DNA from: Garcia nutans
Taxonomy: Eukaryota > Streptophyta > Magnoliopsida > Malpighiales > Euphorbiaceae
Direction of reading: 5' to 3'
Length of the DNA stretch: 64,000 nucleotides
Assembly: GCA_947685225.1 (NCBI GenBank)
Contig: CANTUV010000008.1
Coordinates: 36,758,001 to 36,822,000 of the forward strand
A program made the translations under genes and the position numbers. Within the stretch, counting starts at the first letter, position 1; every line of letters starts with the position of its first letter. Shown one piece after another: positions 36,364 through 48,194 of this stretch. Under the pieces are notes generated by a model. That model did no database searches, was not told the origin of the DNA, and was given only the letters and a program-made list of their open reading frames with translations.

Positions 36364-37609
36364 AAGCACTTTGGTTGACCACCTTGGTCTGTGAGTCAGT
36401 AGAACCACTGTAAGTATCACCCATACATATCATGCATACATGAGCATATCACACTACATTTTGTTTGCTTGTACTGTCCATTCTTTGTCAAAATGAACAA
36501 CAAAACACTATAAAGAAAACATTGAGAAGCAGATATGGAGTCAGGGGGAATGGAAGGCCCATTGCTTGAGAAAGATCTAGTCACTTTTCAAAAGAAAGAA
36601 GAGATGCATGCTCATGCAAGGGACCAGACAAAATACAAACATCAATATGAGCCTACATGGGAACAAAATCATTGGTTTGAGCCTATATAGGGGGTAAAGC
36701 TTCTCTTTTTAATTTTTGATTTTATGTATGCACAAAATATTTTCAGACTCACTTTCAATATTTTGCCACACAGGGGAAAAGAGAGGATATAAGGGCCAGC
36801 TAGAAAATAGCTGAATTTTTTGCAAAATAACTGAATTTTTTGTAAAAAAGAAGAATAATAAGAACATAATAGTAAGAAAGTAAGAACCCCAAAAGAATGA
36901 AGATGCAAAAGTTAAAAGATCAATCTAGTTAGAAGAGCTGAAGCCAATATAGGACAAATGACCAAAGATGAAGATCCATTTTGGAGGGTGAAGACCTAAT
37001 GTCCAAAGATGAAGATCCATTTTGGAGGGTGAAGACCCGATGTCCAAGGATGAAGATCCATTTTGAAGGGTGAAGACCCGATGTCCAAGGATGAAGATCA
37101 ATTTTAAAGGGTGAATACCTATAATCCATTGAAGAATGGAACCAAATGGATAAAAGAAAGCCAGAATTCTCAAACAATAAAGGGACGATCAAGCTAGAAG
37201 AGCTCAAATCCAATCTCTCCCAAATATAGTCTCAGGTCGAGAATCCAAATCCAGTCTATGGTCAAGTACCCAAATCAAATAATGTCTTGGTAGAGAACCC
37301 AAATTCAATCTTGGGTTGAGAACCCAAATCCAGTCTCTGGTCGAGAACCCAAACAATTCAGCCTTCAGTCAAAAACCAAAACCAACCATGGGTCCAGAAC
37401 CCAAACCAATGTCTCAGATCTAGAACCCAACCAAACTAATTTCTAGTCCATAACCCAAACTAGTTTCAGGTCTATAGCCCAAATCAATGATATCTTGGGT
37501 CCAGAACCCAAATCAATCCCCAAGTCCAGAACCCATCCAAAATCATCTCAAAGTCATGTTGCTTTTCACTCTCTGAATAAATTCAAGATTGTTCAAGCAG
37601 GGGGCAAAC
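36364..37609 (+). other. Element L interior, 3' end (Tat-like, non-coding)
   Basis: This matches the 3' untranslated interior of O from about 54290 onward (ACCTTGGTCTGTGAGTCA and the following 200 bases). It includes four copies of a 42-base GATGAAGATCCATTTT unit (about 36960-37115), then many copies of an AACCCAAATC / GGTCCAGAACCC unit (about 37225-37560), and ends in the tract AGCAGGGGGCAAAC (37596-37609) before the LTR. The plus direction follows from this. Everything upstream is lost behind M. This is the oldest layer of the window. Confidence 0.8.
36955..37120 (+). repeat. Minisatellite in L interior (about 42 bp x 4)
   Basis: Units of the form GATGAAGATCCATTTT-GGGTGAAGACCCGATGTCCAAG repeat at about 36966, 37009, 37051 and 37093. 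The same family is expanded to about 20 copies in O. Confidence 0.88.
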
Positions 37610-37799
37610 TGTAGACCCTTGATTTTGGGCCTAGCTAGTCTGATTCTAAGTAAAGAAGGCCTAAATCATGATCGGTCCATTTTTAACAAGATTAAACCTA
37701 CTCTAAGCTTTTAATTAGATTGGTCTAGTTTTATAAGGCCTAAAATAAGTCTGGTTTAATTTTTAAAGCCCTGAAACGGTGTGATTTGAAATTGAAGCA

Positions 37800-38000
37800 A
37801 GTTTGGTTTGATATGGATCAAGCCATATCAAATTAGGCCTATCCAATTCGATATGGATGGCCCATATCGAATTAGACCATGACTAATTCAATATGGACCA
37901 TGTCCATATCAAATTAGAATTACTCTAATTCAATATGGAGCTTGTCCATATCGAATTAGACTTACTAATTCGATATGGACTTTAGTCCATGTTGGATTAA
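37800..38000. repeat. Tandem palindromes in L LTR
   Basis: Five or so units of about 37 bases each have the form AATTCGATATGG...CCATATCGAATT, so each can fold into a hairpin, and they are joined head to tail. Small differences between units (CGAATT or CAAATT) are present. Confidence 0.85.
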
Positions 38001-38121
38001 ACATGTTTTAATTCACGGTTTCCCTCAAATTTAAAAGTATTTAGTTTGATATGATTCAGATGATCCGTGCTAAAATAGGAAATTAAGACTTGGTTACAAG
38101 GTTTTAACTTAAGGTGTTTTC

Positions 38122-38129
38122 TATAAAAA
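38122..38129 (+). promoter_or_regulatory. Possible TATA box of L LTR
   Basis: TATAAAAA lies 512 bases from the LTR start, about where N, O and P have TATAAATA. Confidence 0.5.
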
Positions 38130-41100
38130 AAGATTAAAAACCCTAGGGAGAGGTTTAGTAACACAAAGAAGCAGCCAAGAATCAATAAACATGAGAGAAA
38201 AGCATACAAAAAAATAATAATTAACACACATCAATTGAGGAGGCAGTGAGCATTGACCATTGTCTCAAGTTTGCTTCATCCAACCAAAGCTACAAATTGG
38301 TAAAGGCAGAAGGATTAATTAATATACTCTCAGTTTTGGTGGAATCTACAAACGGAGGTTTGTCTTTGCAACTCAATTCATTTAAATTTTACTTTAAGTT
38401 AACGTATTATTATTTCATATATCGAAGTGGTTATTCTGTCCTTGATTTATGTACAAAATGTCCAGTAGTTACCTTTAATATTTCATCCAGTGATTCATTT
38501 TTATTATTTCATCCATTGATATGTTTCATATGTTTGGTTCATCTAAGGTATTCCGGTAGCATTAAGTCTATGATCACAATAGTCAATATCAAATATTAAA
38601 TCATGCAATGAGTTTAATAAATAGTAAAAAAATCTTAAACCCTAAATGTAACACCCTTATACCCTATATACGTACAAAACATATTTCTAGCATATGTAAA
38701 ATACGCATATACGGTACAAAAATGTCACAGATGGATTTACTAATTTTTTTTTTACATTTCCAATTTAAAATTTCAAATTCTAAATATATAAAAATTAAAT
38801 AGAATATAAATATTATTTACTTGTTATAAGAACCCAAAATAAATAATATATATAAAAATCTCTGGAAAAAATTCGCCAGAGTTTTGTTTGTATTTTGAAT
38901 ATTCCAAAATTTAGCAATTACTCAACCTGCAAAAAGAAAGCACTCCCAATAATTTCCAATCACCCTCTCAACCATACTTCTCAATTTCACCAATTTTCTC
39001 AAACATTTATACATATAGATAAATATAATTTAAAACATACTTACTCTCCCATTTCAAATACATTAACCCAAACATTCTTTATAATATACAATACGTAAAA
39101 TTCAAAACATAATATATTATGCATAAAACTCAAAATGTACAATAACATAAAAATATATACATGTTGCTGGCAATGTTTCTGATCTCGATAGCAACTCTAC
39201 AAGCTCAGCTGCAAGTCTAGACCCGACCTGATCTAGAAGAACTCTCTGGCTCAACTGGGTCTAGACTAGTGGTACAAACTTTGATAATAACAATATAACT
39301 CAATGCAATACCAAATGCACAATGCATATAGATGTCACGTCAATCCACTTTCTTATATTTTTCAAATAATTCATAAGCACAACTCATAACATTATATTAC
39401 TCAATTGTATCATAATTCATAATTCACAGTAAAACAAAGACAAGCATGGGCCCAAAAAGGATCTAATATGCTATTCAAATTTCAGAGTTACTTCTTTGGT
39501 CCATAATGACACCATGTGTCTTGCCCCGTAGGCAATATATATATCCATGGATAATGTGACAGCCCCAGTCTCTTGGACCTCAGCCCGGCTAAACCCTTAG
39601 GCCCCAGTATCTTAGTCATCAACCCAGCTAGACTGCTACAGTTTTTGAGGCTTACGACCCAGTCTTTTCACCCCCAAAAACATCATATTTATCTGCTGGC
39701 CTGGCTTACGATTCAGTCTTTTCACCATTCCAGTGTATAGCTCGTAGGCAATCATAGGCATGCCGCCAAAGCTAGAACTCTAAAAATTGAATAACATACT
39801 AGGAACCCAATTTATTCATATTTCTCATTATTAATCTCTTTCTCATTTTCAAATATTCAATCTAGGCACATTGCCTTATTTTTACATTTTTTTTCTCACT
39901 TTTCTCATTTTTCACATCTTTCTCATTTTTCTCACTTTTCTCACTTTTCTCATTTTTATCAATATCAATTCATTTCATTATTACACATATCTCATTTTTG
40001 CATTCACAACATATTACCCAATTACTTTGGGTATTTTCACATAATATGCATATTTCACATGTTACACAAATTAGCCATTATCAATGGCTTTTCACAATGC
40101 ATTTAAACACATATATGACATTACAAATGTCATAGCATATTATTCATACACAATCAATGAACCAAGTAGCTTAACACATTTTTCAACCAAAATGTTTTAA
40201 GTCCAAATGTTATGCAAATATAAACATTATATTCAAAGTTTGCACATACCTCCACTAGCAATCCAAAGCAAGCTAAAAACAACCTTCAATCCAATCTTTA
40301 TAACTTGCCCTTCACCACTTGGATGAAGCAAATCAATCTCCCTCAATGCCTAGCAAATAATCATTTAGTATCACATTTAATGGCATTTCCAACATTAAAT
40401 CATAATTACACATCACTCCTATAAATTTTCAAAAATTTAGCCTTTCCTTACTTCAACATTAGAATTCCATTCTACTACAATTAAATTAGTGTTTTAAGTT
40501 TATTTATATTATTAAAAACATATTTCAATACATTTAAATCATTTACATTATAAAAATACACTCTTATATACAAAATCTCAAAAATGGCCTAACCTTCCCC
40601 CATTGAAGGTTTTCCATTCCAACACAATCCATTACTCATTCCAAGCTTATATTCATCACTTTTAACACTAAACAACATGCTTAAACAAATAAAATCACAC
40701 AATTCAATCACTTTGGAAAATCACTTTTCCAAAACCCTAAATCTCCACTTCCATTCTCAAACTCCAACCCAACACCACTAAATCCAATATTTGACTTTAA
40801 AATACATGTTTATGAATGAAAACAACTCATTTGGAAACAATTTGCACAATTATAGTTCTCGTTAATTCCTTCAATTTATGGAGTATGGAAGACGCAAAAT
40901 TGTCACATCCCAAAGTTTAGGTAGTCGAGTATTAGGCAAGAAGGACATAAATAAGAGGTCAAATAGAGGCTCGAGATAGTCAAAAACAAAATCGGTGTGC
41001 AAAGGAGGCCCGTGAAGTCGACGGGACCTAAAGGTAATTTTTCGAAAGGCCGAGGACCTAAGAGTAATTTTCCAAAAAGTTGTGTCAGTTCTTAATAGTG

Positions 41101-41476
41101 ATCCTAATGGATGGCATAAATATTTTCTCGGGATTAATCGGGTCATAACGGTGGTGCACGATTTTTTCCGAAAACGCACGGTTTGTAAGTTACGGGCGAT
41201 TTTTCGACAAGGGCATTTTGGACATTTCCACCAGAGGGGCAATTTTATAATTAAATATAACTTTGGGGGAAAAATTTAAAAGAGCAAAAAGCCACTTTCA
41301 AGTGGCCAAATCCTAGCCATTAAGTCCAAATGGGTTGGACAAATCATGGCCATTGAAAATAAACAAATTAATTAAATGGAAATTAAATTATAAACAACTA
41401 CTTTTGGTCTTCCAAACACAAGTAAGGATCAAAAAGACACCACCATCACCACTTTTCTTCTTCCTTAGGTCGTGCT

Positions 41477-41500
41477 CCCCCCCCCCCCCCCCCCCCCCCC
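41477..41500. repeat. 24-base poly-C run
   Basis: An uninterrupted homopolymer of 24 C within J. Its length may be uncertain in the assembly. Confidence 0.9.
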
Positions 41501-42570
41501 TTCCATTTTCAAGGAGAAAATTTTCAAGTCTAAGCCATTTTTCAAGTGAAATTCAATAGGAAATAAAGTAAGATACCATCCTAAGTCTTATTCTTTCATT
41601 AGAATTAGATATTAGGCTATATTTAGGAAGATTTGATATTATGTTCATGTTGGGAAAGTATTAGTAAGTTGATGATTATGGTGAAAAATGATAAAATACT
41701 TAAAGGAAATGATGAAAATGGTGATTATTAGTAAGAATAAGTAAAGGATTGTTAGAAAATCATAAGGTAGCATCATGTTCATATCTAGGGTTTGTTCTTA
41801 CATATGTGACATGTTAAATTCATAGGAAATCAAGGAGATTAGAGAGGAAAGGAAGTGAAACAAGAAGAGCAAGGAAAAGCAAGGTTTGGTACTATAACTA
41901 ATTGTTTGTTCATTTTCTTGAAATTTTTCTGTTTTAGAATTAGTGAAATGCTGTGACTTGTATGATTTTTAATTAAATATAGAAAACTTTTATTCAATTG
42001 AATTTTGGATATGTTGTTGTTTAGTGAGTCTAGTATTTGATAAAAATAATTTGGAACCACATTGATTGAATTTAATTTACGGAATTCACAAAATTCAGAA
42101 CTGCTGCCAGGATGCAGGGCAACTGGAGCAGTCTGGTTGGGTGAACTACTTGACCAAGATTTTGTGTCCAGTTTGATCTGAAATTTTAAAGGAATGATTT
42201 TAAGATGTAAAAATAAGTTCTGTAAAGATTTTAGTCAAGTAGATTATTTTATACAATTTTTCAAAATAAGGATCAAGTTGAGTCCAAAACCAGAATTTAC
42301 TATTCATATGGTCATTTTGCTAATATTCATTTGGTCATTTTTCAAAAGTAATCCAATTGATTCCTTATGCATATAAATGAGTATAATATGTTATTAAAAT
42401 GACAAAATATGATATTTCACGTTAAAATAATATAAGAATCATACGTCGATAATTGTATAATGTATATTCGATTAAGAAATGGCATGAGAATTTTGGCTCC
42501 ACTGGGTATCTGGGATAGTACTGAGTAGGGTAAGGGTATGATATATCATACTATATGCAGTGCTGCTTTA

Positions 42571-42724
42571 ATATAGGACTTCAGTTCGAGTTATATAGGG
42601 TGACAACCCGAGCTATATAGGACTTCGGTCTGAGTTATATAGGGTGACAACCCGAGCTATATAGGACTTCGGTCCGAGTTATATAAGGCAATCGCCCGAA
42701 TTATATAGGACTCCGGTCCGAGGG
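42571..42724 (+). repeat. 44-bp tandem repeat in J
   Basis: The word ATATAGG recurs at 42571, 42615, 42659 and 42703, an exact 44-base period, within units carrying GACTTCGGTC and GACAACCCGAGC. About 3.5 copies. Confidence 0.9.
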
Positions 42725-42991
42725 CTTCGGCCACAGATTCCTCAGGGCTTGGTCCGCAATTTTTTTTAGGGCCATAGCCATAGAATATATATACAGTTAT
42801 TTCAGTTAGTTCCTTACCATACGTTAGTCTACCAAATTACCTTGTGGAGCGAACTGATAAAATGATAATAACTGAATATATGACATGTATGGATTGTTTT
42901 TACTGTGATATTAGTTTTCAATATGACTCATTGCTTTTAATAGTGCATTATGCTTTTATTATTTATTTTCTGTAATTAGTTAAAGTACCCA

Positions 42992-43030
42992 CTAAGCAAT
43001 GCTTAGCGAGTTTAGTTTCTTCTAAACTCG
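42992..43030 (+). other. Tandem double hairpin in J LTR
   Basis: CTAAGC (42992-42997) pairs with GCTTAG (43001-43006), and CGAGTTTAG (43007-43015) pairs with CTAAACTCG (43022-43030). The first stem matches A and B; the second has a wholly different sequence but the same place and form. Confidence 0.75.
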
Positions 43031-44142
43031 TAGGTTATTAGCAAGGAGCCAGTAGCGAGCAGAAGAGTCCTGCGATCTCCCGGTCATCAACAAACTTAAG
43101 TGGTGCTCTTCATTTTGTATTTTGGTATTAGAGACTGGCATGTACTTATTTGAACAATACAAAGAGATAAATTGAGGTAGCATGTAAATCTAGTAATGTA
43201 TAATAATTGTATGGTTTTGAATTGAGTTGGGTTGTAAATATAGAAGTGTGAATTCTTCTTGCAGGATTGTAGTTGAGGTTATAAGGGTGGATTATTGGGA
43301 GTGTGCTTGTTGAATTGTGAATCAAAATGTTTTTCAAAAATAAGAAAAATCAGTTTTGTCGACACTTGGGACCTAGAATTTTAAGGGAGACTCCGTCAAA
43401 ATTTTTGGAAAATTTTTATAAGAAACATTAAGTAAGTTGACATAACCAGAGCTCGTATCCTGATGTAGCATTCCTCCTAGGCTTATTCATAGGTCGGGAA
43501 GGGGTGTTACAAAAATCCTTGGTCTTCAATCATCCATGGAAGCCACATTCTTGAGAAGAAGAAGAAGAATATTTTTAATATTCTTTCATTTTCATCTTTT
43601 TTTTAACCACATATAAATATATATATTAAAATAATTTAATATTTAATATTTAATTATTTTTTTAATAAATTAAAAGTCCTAATTTTCCTCTTCCATTTAA
43701 AATTAATTTGTTTTTGAATTATTTTATTAATTTTTAATTTATAAGATTTAATTACCAAAATACCATTTTCTTTTAAAAAGTGTTGACTTTTATATATGTT
43801 ATGTATATTTTGCATATATATCTTATATATATTCCACTTTTTCATTTAAAATCCCTTCATTTTTCATTTAAAACTATTAATTTAATTTATCCTTTTAAAT
43901 TATAATTTATTTTATCAAATTTTCTAAAAATTAGAAAATTTCAAAAAAATTTGGATGTTACACTAAAACTCTAAAAATTCTAAAACTCTAATTTTATTCT
44001 TAAAAATAGTAAAACCCTAATTTGAGTATAAAATCCTAATATAGTTATCTAAAACTCTAAAACCCTAATTTTATTCTCAAAAATACCAAAATCCTAATTC
44101 AAGTATAAAACCCTAATCTTATTTTATTAAATCCTAAAACCC

Positions 44143-45793
44143 TGTAGACCCTTATTTTTTTTACCAAGTCTAGTCCCACACTAATTAAAAGGTGATTGAG
44201 TGAACTATGAATATTTAAAATAGTCCGAAATAATTTTTATAATTTATTTTAGTAATAATAATATAATATTTGTTATTTAAAAAATATAAAATAAAAAGAA
44301 ATTATAAATATTTATTTATAATAAAAAATAAAATAATAAAAAATAATAAAAAATAAAAAATCGGACGAATCGGTGAATGACGTGCGGCAGCGACTGAGTG
44401 GCAAGCAATTCACTGTAGGCTTTGGCCTATGGTGAATTGTGAGCCCAGCTCGCCCAGTGCTCGCCCAACACAGTAGCCCGTTCCTGGCAGCAACTCAGTA
44501 GCTCACCTCGCAGCAGTCCATGCCAGCAATCCTTGCAGCCTGCAGGCCCATGTACCTACGCACCTGCCTATTTAGCCAAAACCATATTCAACTCAAAATT
44601 TTTAATTCTTTCCTTAATAAACTAGGTTTCTTTAAATTACCTATAAATAACGGGACATTTTCTGAGACTTAGAGATTTTTGGGACTTAGCGACTTGAGAA
44701 AAGAGATTAACCTAGCAATGATAAAGAGAAAGGCAATAAACACACAAGAAGCAATCCATGGAGGGAGTAGCTAAACAAACCAATTGTCCCTGTATTACAA
44801 CAGGCTTCAAACCAAAAACCAAGTTGATTCAGGCACTAAGGCAGTAGCAAATATCCAATAAAGCTTAGTTCAAACTCTTTAATTTGGTGGAGCCTTCAAA
44901 CGTAGGTAAGTTCATCTAAAAATCCCTTTTTTATTTATTTTATACAGTAGCCAAGTAATTTCTTAAACCTTAATATCCCAATAAATTCTTTATTAAAATT
45001 ATAAAAATTAGTTTTCCACACCAAGACCTTAATATCCCAATTTGGGACCGCCATATGGGCTCGTCTATGGGTTCAATATCTATTTATGAATTGTAAGTCT
45101 TTGTGTTTAACCTAGATTGAATTGCTTAATTTATTATTACTTGCTTTACAATAGATAATACATTTTGATTATTTAATAGCTCATCTTATTTAATTGAATT
45201 ATGTTTATTTATTTGGATTGTAAAAGACATGTTTTCACTTCGTGGGTGCCTCCGTTTTTATTATGTAATTTAATTTATCATTTAAAGATTTTGGATCAAT
45301 GTAAAGAGTATGTTTCCACCAAATGATGGGTATCCTATTTTATTTGTTTTCTTTTGGATATTAAACAATTGTAAAGGCATGTTTCCATCCATGGATGGGT
45401 GCCTATTTGTTTATTTTGTTTGAACTTGTTGTGATTTTAATAAAGTATTTATTATTTCTTATGATTGCATGTAGTATGGATAATATCATTATATTTAATA
45501 ATTTTATAATATTAAGACATGAAAAGAAGGTCGGATCCAATGAACCGGGTGTTATGGGAGTACTGGGCCATTTCTTAGCTTCTCCATATGTACCCAACTT
45601 TTTGAACCCAATAGGGGGTTGGGAATTCCTTAGAAATTGAGTCATCCACCCCTTTGTATTTTCCCGGCCCATCCGGATGGTGACTCCATTTTCTCCGGGT
45701 TTAGGCCCGTGCTCTCTAAGGCCCTGAGCCTAAAAGTGCCAAAGTCGCAAGAACCATTCCACACGGGAGTGGGGGCGAAAATCCCTGCTCATA
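44143..45793 (+). repeat. 5' LTR of element N (1651 bp)
   Basis: It starts TGTAGACCC and ends CTCATA (family end CTCACA), followed by a primer site. It has a palindromic GC-rich U3 block (44385-44520), a TATA box, and GTTTCCA hairpins, the clearest being AGGCA/TGCCT at 45375-45404. It inserted into the L LTR; AACCC on the left is the expected TSD. Confidence 0.87.
44642..44649 (+). promoter_or_regulatory. TATA box of N LTR
   Basis: TATAAATA lies 499 bases from the LTR start. The matching sites are 48668-48675 and 56239-56246 in O and 60290-60297 in P. Confidence 0.65.
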
Positions 45794-45794
45794 T

Positions 45795-45812
45795 TGGCGA
45801 CTCCACTAGGGA
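45795..45812 (+). promoter_or_regulatory. Primer binding site of N
   Basis: TGGCGACTCCACTAGGGA lies one base after the LTR end. The Arg-tRNA match is from memory of Ogre/Tat elements, which are described with an Arg-tRNA primer. A conserved leader of 1.1 kb (45813-46903), shared with O and P, follows without an ORF of note. Confidence 0.78.
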
Positions 45813-46903
45813 TACAAAAATTCGATTTTGTTGGTTTTTATATTATTTTATTCTTTCTTATTATGATATTGTCTGTTGCATCATTTAGATTGCATTATGT
45901 GCGTGAGTTAGGATGCCCGTGTTACCTATGTTGTGTTATGTAAGGGATACCATACTTTCACTCAAGGTATGGAGATCGAGCATGGAATAACCACTCATAG
46001 CCTTGTACCTTTTGGTATATACTTGCTATGGGAACCTAAGCTTTTCAACCCAAAGACTTAAGCTCATGTAATTGACCTAGTTATTTTCCTTAGGTTTTTA
46101 CCTCAAATGCTTGTTGTTTGTCTATGATTAATTTATCTTTGTTTAAATCATGGCTTATTTGGTTTGTTCTTTTTTCTAATATGACCTACCCATATTGTAA
46201 GCTCAAAATAATTTTTTCTTTAAAAGTCCAAAAGACTAAAACTAATTTTAAAACTTTTCAAGATGGTCTTTGAACATAAAAACTTTTAAATGGATCAAAA
46301 AATTCATTTTCGCCTTATAGCCCAAGCTCAAAGCCCAAAATTCATTTTTTCTAAAATTTTTTTATGGCCTTTGAAACAAAATTTTTTTTTTCACTTCATT
46401 ACAACTTTCCTAAAATGAGCTTACAAATATTTATGTCAATTAAGAAAATGCCAAAAATCAATTGTGAGCCTAGGTTATACCAAGAATTATTAACCATAGG
46501 CTTATTTTGGCATGAATCACTAATTACTTTTTCCAAATGAGAAATCTATTTATGATAAACCCATTAATTTTGCTTTAGCATAAAAGCTATTTTATTTGAA
46601 ATTCAATGGATTAAAGCCTAATTAATGGGAATTATCATGGACTGACTTCTATGCTAGAAAATATAACTATTAGTTAAATCATCCGAGGGAATTTTTTGAT
46701 AATAAAATATCCCATGTTGGTATTTTGGTTAACCATATACCTAGGAAAAGAGACTCGCCATTTGTGTATGGAAGTTATAAGGTTGGAAGGAATGTCCTAT
46801 TTATCTTTATTTTCTTGTTGTTTGTGCATACATGCATACACACATTGAATAACATGTCATTGATCCTTTTTGGCTCACAGACCTGGAGTACAGCAGTTCA
46901 AGA

Positions 46904-48193
46904 GTGTATGAAAACCCAACCTACGCCAGTGATATAGAATCTAGCAGTGACTCAATTACATTCTCGCTAAGAGCAATGGATCTCAAGCTAATTCAAAGAA
47001 TGGTGGATGGTGCCCTCAATGCCGAGGTGGAAGAAATAAAGGAGGCCCTGGCTGAGACCATGAAAAGCCAACTGGCTGTACTTTTGGAAAATACTATCAA
47101 GGCATCTGCCAGCACTAAGAAGCCAAAGGACAAAGGGAAGGCTAAGGTCGGTGAAGTAGCCTTTGATGATGACAAAGTAGTCATTGATGACAATGACAAC
47201 TGGGCTCAATATTTTCAAGATCCTCAAGACAAGAAGAAGGAGGTGAAAGTTGTTGAAAGATCAACCATGGAAAAGACTGAAATGTCTGATGTGGAGAAGA
47301 TGATTGCTGATTTAGAGAAGAAATTTGAAAAGAAGATGAAAGCTGATGAGATGTAAGAAATAGACAAGCTATTTGAGCTAGATGAAGAGGTCCCGTACAA
47401 GTTCAAGATGCCCTCCTTTACAAAGTTTTATGGAACTAAAAATTCTCACCTCCATGTGAAGCAATATATCACTGCTATGCAGTCTGTCCGAGCTACTAAG
47501 GCTCAAACTCTAAGCTACTTCATGCTGTCATTAGACCCTATTATTCAAAACTGGTTTAATACCTTAGAGGATGATACTCAAAAGAGCTGGGATTTGCTAT
47601 ACAAGCCCTTCACCCAACAATATGGGTATAATGTTGAATTAAAGGTTACTTTAATGGAAGTTGATTCCATTAGACAAAGGCCAAATGAGAATCTTGTGGA
47701 CTATGTGAAGAGGTGGAGGAATAAGGATGCATTGCTCAAGAAGAGGCTCGATGAATATGATCAAATAAGGATGATTGTGCGAGGGGTATTACATAGTCTT
47801 CGTGAAAGACTGTCTCATAGTTGGAAAGAGAGAAGAACCACTTTTTGGCTAGAAGGAATGAGAAAGGAAACTATCAATCTGGTAATCAAAGCACGCAAAA
47901 GGAAGTTGATGTTAACGCAACTGGTCAAGGAAGTAGAAGATAGTTTTTAGAGTTGGGGAAACCTCTGTCTTGGGTTTTCAATAAGCTAAAAAAATAAGGG
48001 GTTATTACAACCATTAGCTCCCCGACCTCTATAGGATCATCTACCATCAAACTTCGATGTTAATGTCTTTTGTCAATTTCATCAAATGCAAGGGCATGAG
48101 ATGGATAAATGGGCTCATTTAAGGTATGAGATCTAAGATTTAATTGAAAATGGAAAGTTGCCTGAGCCTTATAAGCCCAATATCAAGAGCAAT
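46904..48193 (+). pseudogene. gag: Element N gag (Tat-like), broken
   Basis: The frame opens MYENPTYASD at 46904. It has a Lys/Glu-rich N-terminal region (coiled-coil-like, with many KK/EE pairs), then a capsid-type core (VPYKFKMPSF, HLHVKQYITAMQ, WFNTLEDD) and a degenerate zinc knuckle near 48071-48112. Stops fall at 47354 (TAA) and 47948 (TAG). Relative to O there is a deletion of roughly 57 bases near 47825 that disturbs the frame locally, which is restored at the knuckle. There the final Cys is Trp (CQFHQMQGHEMDKW). The gene is cut directly after its end by the insertion of O. No pol follows in N after removing O, so N was non-autonomous with gag only. Confidence 0.85.
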
Positions 48194-48194
48194 C

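Larger units (their letters stand above)
40901..43511 (+). mobile_element. Solo LTR J (2611 bp)
   Basis: It begins TGTCACATCC and ends GGGGTGTTACA, with a perfect TSD AAAAT at 40896-40900 and 43512-43516. It belongs to a different gypsy family from I: it lacks the cassette but has a 44-base tandem repeat (42571-42724) and a double hairpin (42992-43030). A run of 24 C occurs at 41477-41500. No coding domain was seen; the 123-codon antisense ORF at 40871-41242 spans the LTR edge and is not credible. Confidence 0.9.
38647..43962 (-). mobile_element. Solo LTR I (2.7 kb, split by J)
   Basis: It opens TGTAACACCC and closes GGATGTTACA, with a perfect TSD CTAAA at 38642-38646 and 43963-43967. After removing J it is about 2.7 kb and matches H and C without the 206-base extension. 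The double hairpin is missing here through a deletion near 39250, and the small ORF is broken by a stop (GCCTAACC near 40590). The cassette is at 39463-39802. Confidence 0.9.
37610..44142 (+). repeat. L LTR (TGTAGACCC type), split by solo LTR I, truncated by N
   Basis: It starts TGTAGACCC after the polypurine-like tract, runs to 38646 and resumes at 43968-44142 after solo LTR I. It then stops where N starts, with AACCC (44138-44142) as the probable TSD of N. It shows the hairpin-rich U3 block (37800-38000), a TATA box at 38122 and the start of the AACCCTAA-like stretch. The remaining 3' half is beyond the N/O/P/Q stack. Confidence 0.8.

Noticed and set aside
36925..37213. Two overlapping minus-strand ORFs of 82 and 94 codons
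   Set aside because: Same cause: antisense reading of the four-copy minisatellite in L.
40871..41242. 123-codon minus-strand ORF
   Set aside because: It crosses the junction between LTR I and solo LTR J, so it is an accident of insertion.
45403..45672. ORFs around the GGGGTTGGGAATTCC block (also 49484-49690, 57331-57561, 61630-61896)
   Set aside because: Both strands are open there because the LTR 3' block is conserved and GC-richer; no protein family is recognisable and the frames include LTR termini.
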